Source: Zanthoxylum bungeanum (taxonomy: Eukaryota > Streptophyta > Magnoliopsida > Sapindales > Rutaceae). Taken from it: DNA of 64,000 nt. The stretch's first letter is position 1; every line of letters begins with the position of its first letter. A program made the position numbers and the translations under genes. Below are positions 1-11,508 of this stretch, piece by piece. Location: assembly GCA_019454045.1 (NCBI GenBank), contig SKCR01036762.1:186001-250000 (forward strand). Direction: 5' to 3'. Under the pieces are notes generated by a model. It made no database searches. It was not told where the DNA came from and saw nothing but the letters and a program-made list of their open reading frames with translations.

Positions 1-1359
1 TCTGTTTGATAGCTCGGGACTGCATTCGTTCCGCTTAGGCTATATTGGTGGCATAATGAGGATATATTCCATTGTGGCCAAGTTATTGCACCGGATCGGG
101 GTCGGGTTATGTCCTGCCGAGACCTTATTATCTTCGTTGACATGGGGTCAGAGTTTCTCCCTCATTTCCACGTGTTGGTGGCACAAGGACGGCACATTCC
201 CTTATGGCCAAGTTTTTACGTTAGCGACGGGCTGGGTTGCGTCCCACCGAGGCCCTTTTTACTGTGTGGCAGCCCAAGTTGAGTTTTTCCGCGTGACCAA
301 TGTGTTTTTTTACATATCATCCACTTCATGGATCACTACATGTCAAGAGCGTACGTCAACCCGATGAGGCATAAGATGAGCTTTTTCAAGAGGAGACGCC
401 GGGGGACTGACTGACCATAATTAGTCCAGGTCAATGTTTGCGGTCAGAGAGGGCCTAATGGAAGGGATTGCCAAGCTATGGGTCAAAAGCATAGATTGTT
501 GAACCTATTGTGAGGTGGGACATATTTGAGGTTCTAGACTTGATCAAGATCGAACATCAGCGTGAGCAAAAACCACAATCTTATCATAGTTCCATGTACC
601 AACTCGTAGACTCGTTCATACCGAGAACTATTGGACAAATGTTGATGGTGACTTTCTACCCCGAGAAACTCCAAAGCCTGAAGAGGGGTACAATGGAGTT
701 TTTTCACTTAAACAAATTGAGGTTCAAGGTCCTTGTAAGGATTAAAGGTCAAATGAAGGGGCCCGAGGCCTATGTGCCTAATGATATAATGGAAGAACCA
801 TACCCGACCCAATATAAAATCGTCAGATTCAACAACACTTGGGCATCCGTTAAGACCGCCCGAACTAGTTAATTAAGGAAAGAAAATATCTCAGCACCGA
901 CCCGACCCTGTTGGACAGGTCAACCATCTCAGTTTACAATCAATCATCTCACATTGTTGACCCGATGAGGTATATCGGGGTAATGGCATTATGTTTAAGT
1001 CTAGACGACGTAAGCCCTAAACGGAAATTTGGGCTCCCCAAGTATTTATGAGAAAAGAAGTAGTCCAGCGGCTGATAAGATGGAGCAGGGCTACAAGTTT
1101 ATTGACTAACACACGTTATCGCATGAGAGTGGTTAGAATACATGCTGGTGTTGTGGCATAACGTGTAGTAGTTACCAAACGTGGCATGGTTTAATGAGAT
1201 TTGAGTGGCTTAGAGTAGTTGTGTTAGGTGGCTGGTTATAGGTGTGTCAGGCGGCTGGGCTATAATTCGTAGGGTAATCGGGGAAGAGAGTCTAAGCAAT
1301 AATAGCTTAGCAACGTGGCTGACGCCACAAAGATATTGTAACAGTGTAATTAGACTTAG
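1..1359. other. Unclassified repeat-like sequence, no supported gene
   Basis: No recognised domain. Two similar segments (about 45-110 and 175-230) share the words 'ggtggca' and 'tggccaagtt', which suggests an old short tandem repeat. A 120-codon open frame at 510-872 (+) has the composition of a decayed element protein and resembles nothing I can name. I do not call it a gene. The stretch joins the LTR that follows, so part of it may be U3 sequence of the copia element J. Confidence 0.4.
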
Positions 1360-1613
1360 TATATAAGGGGGTTGAGAGTTCATTGTAAGGGTTGAGAAAT
1401 TATATTCACAAGCACTTGCAACTTGTAATACAGAGAAAATGATCCCGAGCTAGAGAAATAAAAGAGGTCGGTCAGACCCGAGCCGATAATAAAAACTTTC
1501 TTTTCCCTTGTGCCCGTGGACGTAGGTTGGATCCATTCCGCCGAATCATGTTAAATTCTTTGTTTATCTGTGTGTATTCTATTTTTTGCTACGTTTGCAT
1601 TTGGTTCCCAACA
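1360..1613 (+). repeat. 3' part of the 5' LTR of copia element J
   Basis: A TATA-like GTATATAAG lies at 1360-1368. The sequence ends GGTTCCCAACA at 1613, a typical LTR 3' end, and copia gag homology starts about 60 bp later. The left LTR edge could not be placed. The matching 3' LTR is largely lost because copia element F inserted at its start (17620). Assignment to J rests on order and orientation only. Confidence 0.45.
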
Positions 1614-2131
1614 AACCAAACAACTTCACAGTTGATGGAGGTTTGTTCGAGGAGTGATTTTCTCGGATTGCCCCTGGAACGAAAAACAGCTGTGTGATGT
1701 TGCCAATGATGCGTGGGAAGTCTTTGAGACTGTTCATGAGAGTATATTTTCTGTTAAGAAATCCAAACTTCAAGAGCTTACTATAAGATTTGAAGTTGCT
1801 CATATGAAGGAAGATGAAACCTTTCGATGAATTCTATTTTAAAATTAACGACATAGTTAATTCAAGTTTCAACTTAGGTAAGAATATCCCAATGAACAAA
1901 ATTGTTAAAAATATCCTTATGTCTTTACCTGAGAGTTTTTTTCCTAAGATCACGGCTATAAAGAAAGCAAATACCTAGATCATCTCAAACTAGATGACCT
2001 TTTAGGTAACCTTCAGATTTATGAGAGAAAACTCTCAGAGTTTAGATGGTGTAAAACCATTGCTATGAAAACTGAGAAAGTATAGGTTAAGGATTCTGAT
2101 GAGTATGATGTGTCATTTTTTGTTAAGAGGT
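1614..2131 (+). pseudogene. gag: Ty1/copia gag (UBN2-type), first part, element J
   Basis: From about 1690 the frame reads as the UBN2 gag domain of copia elements: AWEVFETVHES, KSKLQELTIRFE, KEDETFDEF, INDIVNSSFNLG and LMSLPESFFPK, in this order, with at least one frame change near 1825 and a stop near 1977. The N-terminal part expected between the LTR and this domain is missing, so it is 5'-deleted. The sequence breaks at VKR (2131) where the Ogre-type element inserted, and resumes in phase at 15189 (RFNKIFNSNKYG). The length and the continuing second half (two zinc knuckles) point to the SIRE/Maximus lineage. The protein would coat and package element RNA; here it is non-functional. Confidence 0.8.
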
Positions 2132-4988
2132 TATAGAACACAGAAATCGGCGACGCTGTTCCAGGCTCTCTGCCCTGTCAGGAGTACGGAGTAGACCGCG
2201 GGGGACTAAACCGGGGAATAAAGGAGTCGCCACCCAGCATGAACTGGGAAGTGATTTAAGGCCGCACTCACCATTCTCAAGGGAAGACCTCAAACCGTTG
2301 GGTTCAGAATGGTCCCTTACTTATGCCACTTGAAATGAACGGATTTGTGCAATAATTAACTAAGTCTACGCAACATACATACTCAAGAATAATCTACATC
2401 TAAATTTGCATATAACCTATATCTAAGTTTGCATATGACTTATATCTAAGTTTGCATGCATAAAAGTAAGTTGATATAACGACAAGCACACAATTTCATG
2501 AACGGTTAAATTAATACATGCGGAAACATAAATAAATCATGTATAGAAAGAAAGTAACATATTAAATGACTAAATCATGCATACTAAACGGCTAAATCAT
2601 GCTTAAAAGAAATGACATACTAAATGACTAAATCATAAAAGAAACATGATATTTCTAATAAACAACGAATAAATATAAATTTGTATGAAACGAAATACGT
2701 GTGTCTCTCAAGCGGTACGTGGCATTGTATCCTGAGTGCAGACCGCACTACCGTCCATTCGGATTTAGCTACGAAATTTACGTCCGGGTTTCCATCCGAT
2801 ATACCGCAAGAGATAACACATATTTCATTCATCCCATGGCCATAGCATACATTAACCAACAATACTCATGCGAAGAAATATTAACAAATGATAGAAAATA
2901 AATGGAGATAAATATAAAAGGGTGCCCTCAGGTCTTACCTCTTAAGTCGCCTCTTGAAAGTGCGTTACATGGATGTCGGAAGGGTTAATGCTCCGTAACT
3001 CCTCTAGTTCACTGGTTTACTGCTTTCCTTCGTCGCCTTGCTACTTTGGGCTACTGTTTCTTCTATTTTAGCTGGCTGCTATTTCTGGTCATTGTTGCTG
3101 TGGTTCTTAAGGACTATTTAGTTACTGTTTTTGGGTGATATTAGGTCACAGTTTTAGGGTATTTTTGGGGTGTATTTTGAGACTATTTTGGTTATATTTC
3201 AGGGACTGCATGGGGCTGTATTTGTTATTTTATGGTCGGTGAAGGTAGGGTTTTGGTTCACGTGGAGGGCTGGCTGGTGTGTTGTTATTATTTGTGATTC
3301 GGTGGGGGAGTTAATTTTTGTTGTTGTTGTTTGTTGTGATGAAGGGGCTGATGCGTGAAGAATGAGTGAGGCTGAGTGTGTTTGTTGCTTGAGTGTGAGA
3401 GTAGCGTGAGGGCTGCTGGCTGTTTATGGCTTTTTGTTAGTTTATTTGTTGATGGCATGGGCTTGTTTTATGAAGGGTGGCCTTGTTGTCTTACTTGGTC
3501 GATGTGGGATTGAGAGGGGCCGTGAGTGACTACTTTGTTGGCTCTTTATTCATGCGTGATGAGGGGCTGAGTAGAGGGCATGCTGCTTTGGACGTTATTT
3601 GTTAGGCCTTAAGTGGTTTTGTTTGTTTGTAAATGGCGTGATGAGAGAGTGGAGTGAGTGAAGGGCTAGCCTTCCTTAGCGATGTGGGATGTAGGTCTGG
3701 TTTGTTAGTGTGTTTTGTTGGCTGAGGGGACGTGCAAGGTGTCTTTGTTGAGTGGGTTGTGTATTTTTGTTTGGGCTGACTTGTTGCGTGTTCGTTGAGG
3801 TGATGGCTGGTTGATGTGGGAGCCTGGCCTCATGTGGATATTATGTCACGTGTGAAAGGTTGAAGCATCCCATAGAAGCACACCATATTCACAATCGATG
3901 TGGGATCTTTCAAAGGCTGCTTGGTTGATTTTGTGCGATGAATATGGTGTGAATGGAGGCTATTTCGTGCAGCTTGGGGACGTGAAAGAGGGTTGTCTCT
4001 GGGCAGTGTTTTGGACGTGAACAAGGGCTGTTTGTGAGGGGCTGTATTGGTGTGTTTGAGGGCTGTTTGTGAGGGGGTGCAGTGGCATGTTAGGGGATGT
4101 TTGTGAGGTGGTGCAGTGGCGTGTTAGGGGCTGTTTCTTCAAGGCAGTTTGGACGTGAGTGAGCTTGAGAGGGGAAGGGTGTCTTGTGTTATCTATCTGC
4201 TAGGGGAATGATGGTTGGATTTTGGGTTCTTTTTATAGGAAAAGTTGGTGCATTTATGGGGTGGGCTATTGTTGGTGAAGGGTATTAATTGGGAGGCCAT
4301 TTAATGGCTTAATTTCTTTGTAGTTGGTGAATGATTAATGTTGAAAGTGAGATGTGAGATGGTTGTCAATGGCGTGGGGTTGGTTTGGTAGAGGAATGGA
4401 TGTCTTGTGTTTGACTTGGTGGGGGGGAGGTTATTTATTAGGAGGTGGCTTTTGAGGAGTCTATTAAATGGCTTGAATAAGTTGGTGGAGGGGTGTTATT
4501 GTTGTTCATGAGCGTGGGCTTTGGCTATTGTGTGTTTGTTACGTGAGTGTTTAGAGGCAGTTTGTTTTGGCAGTGTGTATAAGTCATGTGCGTGTATCTG
4601 GCAGTGATTGCTGTGACGTGTGTGTGCTTTTGAGAGTGAAGGCCGTGTGTGCTAAAGTGTGAGGAATGTGCAAGGTGTGGAGTCGTGCGAGGTGTTCAAG
4701 AAAGAGTCCGGGTTCTTGGAAAAGGGGGAATTCTTGGAGTATTTGGGCGTGGGGTTGATGTCTTGGTAGGCTTACTGTGGGTTGCGGGGGTTTTGGGCCA
4801 AGGATAATTTTGAAACGGAGGTCCAACGAGCAAACCCGAAGCTAAAAAAGTGAATTAAATCCAACAAGATGTCAATGTCAGACTTTTCCCTTCCGACGTC
4901 CGTTTCCCGTGACTTCCGGGACTTAAAAGGTAGTGCCTCCGCACGAGGCTCATCATCGGGACTTATCTGCAAAAATACAGTGCCTACA
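2132..4988 (-). repeat. 3' LTR of Ogre-like element K
   Basis: This 2857-bp LTR is collinear with 9643-15188. It carries about 240 bp (around 2963-3205) that are missing from the other LTR, where the sequence jumps from 'cacctcttg' to 'gactgcaggg'. From about 3170 to 4760 it is strongly TG-rich on the + strand, giving spurious open frames on both strands. The first base pair of its outer end is TA rather than TG, a point mutation relative to the 5' LTR. Confidence 0.88.
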
Positions 4989-5010
4989 GTTGGCCCCACT
5001 TTGATGGGAC
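4989..5010 (-). other. Polypurine tract of element K
   Basis: Read on the - strand the sequence just before the 3' LTR is AAAGTGGGGCCAAC, purine-rich and directly abutting TGTAGGCAC, the LTR start. This is the expected plus-strand primer site and fixes the element's orientation. Confidence 0.75.
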
Positions 5011-5126
5011 TTGTGCAGTGTGTGACAATGACAGTCCTATCAAAGTCATGCAATGCATTTTTACTTACCTGGTTCGCCAGCTGCCATCTGACTTGCATGT
5101 TGCTTTGAATTGAGTTGATTTGGTTG

Positions 5127-5765
5127 TGTCATACCCGGCGTGCTAAACCCCATACCCGAGGTGTCGTGGTTGCGTCTCCATACCCAGAGTGTCGCGGTAG
5201 TGTCTCCATATCCGGAGTGTCGTACCTGGCATACTAAACCCCATACCCGAGGTGTCGCGGTTGCTTCTCCATACTCGGAGTGTCGTACCTGGCATGCTAA
5301 ACCCCATACCCGAGGTGTCGCGGTTGCGTCTCTATACCCAGAGTGTCGCAGTACTGTCTCCATACCCGGAGTGCCGTACCTGGCATGCTAAACCCCATAC
5401 CTGAGGTGTCACGGTTGCGCCTCCATACCCAGAGTGTCGCAGTAATGTCTCCATACACGGAGTACCGTACCTGGCATGCTAAACCCCATACCCGAGGTGT
5501 CGCGGTTGCACCTCCATACTCAGAGTGTCGCAGTAGTGTCTCCATACTCGGAATGTCCTGTACTGCATGCTAAACCACCCCATACCCGAGGTGTCCGCGT
5601 TGCGTCTCCATACCCAGAGTGTCGCAGTAGTGTCTCCATACCCGGAGTGCTGTACCTGGCATGCTAAACTCCATACCCGAGGTGTTGCGGTTGTGTCTCC
5701 ATAGCCGGAGTGCCGTACCTGGCGTGCTAAACCCCATACCCGAGGTGTTGCTGTAATATCTCCGT
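5127..5765. repeat. Tandem repeat array 1, about 64/91-bp units, in K 3' internal region
   Basis: Eight units can be counted by the shared phrase CTAAACCCCATACCCGAGG at about 5143, 5233, 5297, 5386, 5477, 5568, 5660 and 5725. Spacings alternate between about 64 and 91 bp because each unit is built from about 27-32-bp sub-repeats of the form CTCCATACCCGGAGTGTCG. Ogre/Tat elements are known to carry tandem repeats between pol and the 3' LTR. The array creates overlapping open frames on both strands that are not genes. Confidence 0.9.
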
Positions 5766-5995
5766 ACCGGAGTGACATACCCGGCAAAACTGATACTGAT
5801 ATTGGTTTGTCTCCATACCCGGAGTGCCATACCCGGTAAAACTGATACTGATGTTGGTGTGTCTTCATACCGGAGTGCCATACCCGGCAACTGATACTGA
5901 TGTTGTTGTGTCTCCATACCCGGAGTGCCATACCCGGTAAAACTGATACTGATGTTGGTGTGTCTCCATAAGGGATTCATCCCAAAACTGGTATT
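5755..5995. repeat. Tandem repeat array 2, about 60-bp units
   Basis: About four units of 'CATACCCGGTAAAACTGATACTGATGTTGGTGTGTCT' type (shared core ACTGATACTGATGTTGG) follow array 1. They share the CCATACCCGGAGTG sub-repeat with it, so array 2 probably arose from array 1 after acquisition of a new spacer. Confidence 0.85.
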
Positions 5996-7278
5996 GATAC
6001 TTATGTGGGCCTCGCCCCCGGGACTCATCCCAAAACTGATACTAACAATGTGATGGTTCATTTCAACATGTTATATTGCCTCTCACGAGATAATCCTGAT
6101 GGCTAAGCATATTTTCGTCCTCAACGAATGCTTTGTGTCGAAACCAGAGAACCTTCAAAGTACTTAATACACTCAAATTCTATTGTCTGAATAAGTGATC
6201 TGAACTAGACTCCTAGTGTGTGTGTGTGTGTGTGTGTGTGTTAGGGCTCTTTCGCAGCTTAATCCTTAAGTAAGCCAACTCGATGATTTTGTCTCAGAGA
6301 ATTGGATCGGTGGGACTAACCAACCTAGATGTCTTGATCATACTCTGTGATTACTTCATCGTACTCAACATGATATGATTTTCTTTTCTTTTTCTCTTGT
6401 TTCTTTCTTTTCTTTCTTTTTGAACTTTCTTTTTTTTTCTTTTTCTCTTTTCTTTTTTTTCTTTCTTTCTCTTTTTTTCGACACACCTACCCTTTAAGGT
6501 AGCATTTCTCCTCATGGTGGTCCTAATGGTGGTCCTAATACTCGCCCATTGGTAGCTTCACGCTTATCGGTTATAGGTGGTCTATTTTTTCCTTTTCTTT
6601 TCAAAGACTTCTCTTTGTTTCCAACTGTATCATATATCGTAGCATAAGTAAACCAGGATGGACATCTAGGCAAACGGTCATTCACTGATCTGCCATCTCT
6701 TCAACTAGTCATCTCGCCGACCACTCAGGCTTCTACTGCTAAGATTCCGTAATCAAGTGCTCGCGAGTCTAGCCAAAATCAATCACTCAGAATACCGGAT
6801 GAGAGCACATCTCGCACTTATCGTTTCTAAGGTTTCCCCTTACAGCAATCAATATCATCACCGGACATATGCCTAACCATCAAAGACTTCTCTCTCTCTC
6901 CCTCTTTTTTTTCACTCACTCCATGGAATTCTTCCTTTCAATCCGCTGATAATATGGGCTTCGCCCTCTGTGATCCATTCCCGAAACTCATGCTGATATG
7001 GGCCTCAACCCTAGGATTCCTCTCCGAAACTAACACTGATATGGGCCTCAACCCTGGGATTCCTACCCAAAACTGATATTGTGCTGTTACTGCATCTGAT
7101 TGGCTTGCCTTTGCCGCTTTCTCTTTTTCGTCTTCCAAACCTGTGAATACAAAACAAAACAAACACAAAAAGAATGCAAAATACGTTACATGTATGCATG
7201 CATGCATGAATGAGTTTCATATCCCGTTGGGTTAGGTCTTCCGCCAATTCCCTTGGTGACTGCTCGGTCTTCTCTTCC
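5996..7278. other. Non-coding 3' region of element K with simple repeats
   Basis: A (TG)n run lies at 6216-6241 and a pyrimidine-rich CTTT tract at 6370-6480. Short repeats around 'atgggcctcaaccc' lie at 6990-7075, and a 'gcatgcatgcatg' run near 7195-7207. No domain was recognised on either strand. This corresponds to the long untranslated 3' region usual in Tat/Ogre elements. Confidence 0.6.
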
Positions 7279-7917
7279 TCAGGCAAAGTACTGCTTCAGT
7301 CTATCCACATTGATCAGCTCGGTGAACTCGTTCCCTTCCAAATCTGACAGTCTCACTGCCCTATTTCCCATTACTTTCTGGACGATGTAGGGTCCTTCCC
7401 AGTTTGGTCTGAACTTTCCTCTCGGGTCTGTTATCGACAGCTTCGACTGCTTAAGCACCAAATCACCTTTTATGATCTTGGTAGGACGCACCTTCTTATT
7501 GACTGCTCGAGCCAACCTCTTCTGGTATATCTGCATGTGATGTAAGGACTTCATTCTCTTCTCATCGAGAAATGCCAACTGTTCGAATCTCTGTGAGGCC
7601 GATTCTTGTTCAGGTAACTCCGTTTCTGCTAATACCCTCATGGACTGTATCTCAACTTCCACCGACAGTACTGTTTCCATTACCTTTCGAGCTTCCTCTT
7701 TTCTCAAACATTTCAGCTGAATGCCATTTGCTTGTCTTTTGTATAGTCCTCCCTTCAAAATCATATATTGAGAAGCTAACTCTTGAATGATTATCTTGTT
7801 CTTCTTGAACAGTAGAGACTGAGGTAAGTAAGCAAAATGAACGTCTTTATTATCATTAAAAAGGTTCGAACAAGTAAACAAAGTCAATGTCCTTATTATT
7901 AATAAATGCTGGATCAT
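7279..7917 (-). pseudogene. pol: Ogre-like pol remnant: linker before integrase fused to integrase C-terminal domain
   Basis: An open frame of 212 codons. Residues about 50-80 (ILKGGLYKRQANGIQLKCL..EEARKVMET) match the linker that normally precedes the integrase zinc finger. Residues from about 88 on (EIQSMRVLAETELPEQE ... KIIKGDLVL ... GPYIVQKV ... RAVRLSDLEGNEFTE.INVDRLKQYF) match the integrase C-terminal, GPY/F-like end of Tat/Ogre pol. The zinc finger and the whole DDE catalytic core between these two blocks are missing, so the frame was closed in phase by an internal deletion. It cannot encode an active integrase. It ends close to the tandem-repeat region, as expected for the pol 3' end. 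The start codon given is simply the first Met of the open frame. Confidence 0.85.
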
Positions 7918-8691
7918 AATTGAATAAGATCAGGGAAACAAACATCTCCATAATTTGCAACTTCGTCTTCCTCCGTTTTCTTGCTTCCTCCATCCATCAG
8001 CTTCTCCAACTGCAGTATTTCTTCTTCCCATTCACTTCCCCTTTTTGTGACCTCCGCCTCGTCACTGTCTGAGAATTTTTTCCAAAAATCCCTCATTTTC
8101 TCCATTTCACCTTTACCACTGTTGCCCCGTATCCCCGTGTGAGAAGTTTGGTTGTTGTGGGTTTGGAGGACAAGGCCGTCGGGTAGGCCGGAGTTGATCA
8201 TGTGGGTGGGTGGAAGTCTTCTGTGTGTTAGGTTGTTTCTTTTCGGGGTCGGGTATTTTGTGGGAGTCTATGAGGTCTTGGATCTCATGCCTAAGGCGGG
8301 TGCATTTGTTAGTTTCATGGCCTTTCTACTGATGGAGGTAACAGTAAAGGTTCAGGTCAATGTAGCATGGCACGGGGTTTGTAAGTGGTTTAGGCTCTAA
8401 GGGATTTAGGAGTCCTTGCCTTTTCAGCTCTTCAAATACCTCCGACAAAGGTCTACCAAGATTGGAGAATAGTCTGTTTCTGATAGGGGCAACCTCAGAG
8501 GGAGTGGGCTTGGTCCTTGAAGGTTCTCCAATGTTCTTTCCATCCTTGTTGCACAACTTTCTGTTATTAGCTTTACAGGGTACGATCAAACTGGCCACAA
8601 CATTGGTCAAAACTTACAGCTGCTCAGTAATTTTGGTTACTCTGGTCTCCAATTGATCCAGGCGGGATCCCTCATTGACTGACTCGCTCAT
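7914..8691 (-). pseudogene. gag: Ogre-like gag remnant, element K
   Basis: On the - strand a Met at 8691 opens MSESVNEGSRLDQLETRVTK. After one in-frame stop (near 8617) the frame continues through EVFEELKRQGLLNPLEPKPL and PCYIDLNLYCYLHQ, then after another stop KGHETNKCTRLRHEIQDLID. The CyxHQ..GHeTnkC pattern is the gag C-terminal zinc-knuckle-like motif of Tat/Ogre elements. Downstream (8201-7914) the sequence runs as an acidic, Lys-rich tail and then joins the pol remnant directly. The bulk of gag, and protease, reverse transcriptase and RNase H, are therefore deleted. Confidence 0.75.
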
Positions 8692-9622
8692 GTTGGCTGA
8701 TGGTCTTCTGACGAGTCTTCCTTCTTCCCTAACCCAACGGGTATCTATGATGGTTTTTAAGACACAAGGGTTAACATGATGCGTGTATGCATGAGATGCA
8801 CGCGATGTATAGAATATATAAGTCGGCCCATTATCATTTTAAAGCATTCAATCATACTATTGCATGGTGCAAACTTGTCCCAGTTAAAAAGGCCCAACAA
8901 GTTTATACTTTTGCGATAACATGGCTAAACAACTTCAAATAATAAAAGGCCTAAACACAAAATGGCCCATCGACATTTTAGAAGCTTTTGGCCCAATTGT
9001 CAAAGGACACGAACTCGTCCCAGTTTAAATGGCCCAACAAGTTCATATCTCTTGACAAGAGGTCCGACGGAATCCAAATGACGATGATCCCAAACACAAA
9101 CATAAAGAAATAATTTTTATTGGTCATACAACTATGGTTCACATGTAGGTTTACAGGAGTGTAAACAAAGGCTCTCGCTGACGAAGGATTACCCACAACT
9201 AGGACTCCCCACTCAAGGGTTCGAGCGACCAAGTGAGCGCACATTTTTTATACCTTAAGGTATGTGCCAACAAGTTACGGTGTGTAACTAACTGTCAAAT
9301 GGATTTCTTACTGTAGATTCCCCAAAGGGAGGGTGGAGTGAACTCTCTTAAATACCCAAGCCTCTTAGGCTCTTATCACCTTGGTGACAAGAATAAACAA
9401 CAAGTCCTCCAAATTAGTCTGTCACAATGAGCTACGGATAATGATTATCTAGGTGCCTTCACAGCTTTTCCTTATAGAAAGGAGTGAATGAAGGAAGACA
9501 CCAAACCATCACCCAGCCTTAACAATGCCTTTGATTAAACTCCCTAAACCTACAATAGACATGGTTAATTTAAAGCAAAAATCACGAACATTACAAGACA
9601 ATATTTCGGGGCCGATTCTCTA
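8692..9622 (-). other. 5' leader of element K, no gene seen
   Basis: This lies between the primer binding site and the gag start. No conserved domain is visible; the open frame at 8978-9244 (-) matches nothing known to me. Ogre elements often have an extra frame here, but I cannot support one. Confidence 0.5.
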
Positions 9623-9639
9623 TCCCAGTGGAGTCGCCA
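9623..9639 (-). other. Primer binding site of element K (tRNA-Arg type)
   Basis: Read on the - strand the sequence is TGGCGACTCCACTGGGA, three bases after the end of the 5' LTR. This is the tRNA-Arg-complementary primer site characteristic of Ogre-like elements. Confidence 0.85.
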
Positions 9640-11508
9640 GACTGTAGAACACAGAAATCAGCGACGCTGTTCCAGGCTCGTGGCCCGGTCGGGAGTACGG
9701 AGTAGCCCACGGGGGACTAAACCGGGGAATAAAGGAGTCACCACCCAGCGTGAACTGGGAAATGATTTAAGGCCGCCCTCACCCTTCGCAAGGGAATACC
9801 TCAAACCATTAGGTTCGGAATGGTCCCTTACTTATGCCACTTGTAATGAACGGATTTGTGCAATAATTTAACTAAGTCTACGCAACATACATACTCAAGA
9901 ATAATCTACATCTAAATTCGCATACAACTTATATCTAAGTTTGCATATGACTTATATCTAAGTTTGCATGCATAAAAGTAAGTTGATATAACGACAAGCA
10001 CACAATTTCATGAACGGTTAAATTAATACATGCGGAAACATAAATAAATCATGCATAAAAAGAAAGTAACATATTAAATAACTAAATCATGCATACTAAA
10101 CGGCTAAATCATACTTAAAAGAAATGACATACTAAACGACTAAATCATAAAAGAAACATGATATTTCTAATAAACAACGAATAAACATAAATTGGATGAA
10201 ACGAAATACGCGAGTCTCTCAAGCGGTACGTGGCATTGTATCCCGAGTGCAGACCGCACTACTTTCCATTCGAATTCGGCTACGGAATTTACGTTCGGGT
10301 TTCCATCCGATATACCGCAAGAGATAACACATATTTCATTCATCCCATGGCCATAGCATACATTAACCAACAATACTCATGCGAAGAAGTATTAACAAAT
10401 GATAGAAAATAAACGGAGATAAATATAAAAGGGTGCCCTCAGGTCTTACCTCTTAAGTCACCTCTTGGACTGCAGGGGGCTGTATTTGTTATTTTATGGT
10501 CGGTGAAGGTAGGGTTTTGGTTCACGTGGAGGGCTGGCTGGTGTGTTGTTATTATTTGTAATTCGGTGGGGGGATTTAATTTTATTGTTGTTTGTTTGTT
10601 GGATGAAGGGGCTGCTGCGTGAAGAATGAGTGAGGCTGAGTGTGTTTATTGCTTGAGTGTGAGTAGCGTGAGGGCTACTGGCTGTTTATGGCTTTTTGTT
10701 AGTTTATTTGTTGATGGCATGGGCTGTTTTATGAAGGGTGGCCTTGTTGTCTTACTTGGTCGATGTGGGATTGAGAGGGGCCGTGAGTGACTACTTTGTT
10801 GGCTCTTTATTCATGCGTGATGAGGGGCTAAGTGGGGGTGTGCTGCTTTGGACGTTATTTGTTAGGCCTTAAGTGGTTTTGTTTGTTTGTAAATGGCGTG
10901 ATGAGAGAGTGGCGTGAGTGAAGGGCTGGCTTTCCTTAGCGATGTGGGATGTAGGTCTGGTTTGTTAGTGTGTTTTGTTGGCTGAGGGGACGTACAAGGT
11001 GTCTTTGTTGAGTGGGTTGTGTATTTTTGTTTGGGCTAACTTGTTGCGTGTTCGTTAAGGTGAGGGCTGGTCGATGTGGGAGCCTGGCCTCATGTGGCTA
11101 TTATGTCACGTGTTAAAGATTGAAGCATCCATGGAAGCACACCATATTCACAATCGATGCGGGATCCTTCGAATAGACCCGGTCGGCGGTTCGATTCCGG
11201 TTCGGAACCGAACCGAATCGGCCGGTTTCCGGTTCCGCAAGTGTGGAACCGGAACCTTGAACCGACCGGTTCGGTTCCAGTTCGGTTCGGTTCCAAGACT
11301 TTTTTTTTAAAAATATTTTGAAAATTAATTAAAATAAATGAGATTAATTTTATAAATAAAAACATTTATTACATTGAAGAGCTTGAGCTTAAATTTTTAA
11401 AAATTTAAGTTGCCTACGTATCCTCCAAATGTGAGAGGAATCAAAGCTCACGTAGTTCTATTACAATTTTAAGACATATCCCCTTTGTAAATTATAATTT
11501 TACAATTA

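Noticed and set aside
56..367. 103-codon frame at the window start
   Set aside because: No domain, Cys/Trp-rich composition, and it lies over an imperfect tandem repeat; not supportable as a gene.
3830..4142. Pro/His/Thr-rich open frames on the - strand, mirrored at 14035-14365
   Set aside because: They are antisense to a TG-rich part of the K LTRs, with no conserved protein pattern between the two copies.
5127..5765. CRISPR-like repeat/spacer look of the tandem array
   Set aside because: The spacers are themselves repeats of one another, the unit is degenerate, and the context is a plant LTR element.
5140..6061. Many overlapping open frames on both strands
   Set aside because: They are products of the 64/91-bp tandem repeat, whose unit lacks stops in several frames.
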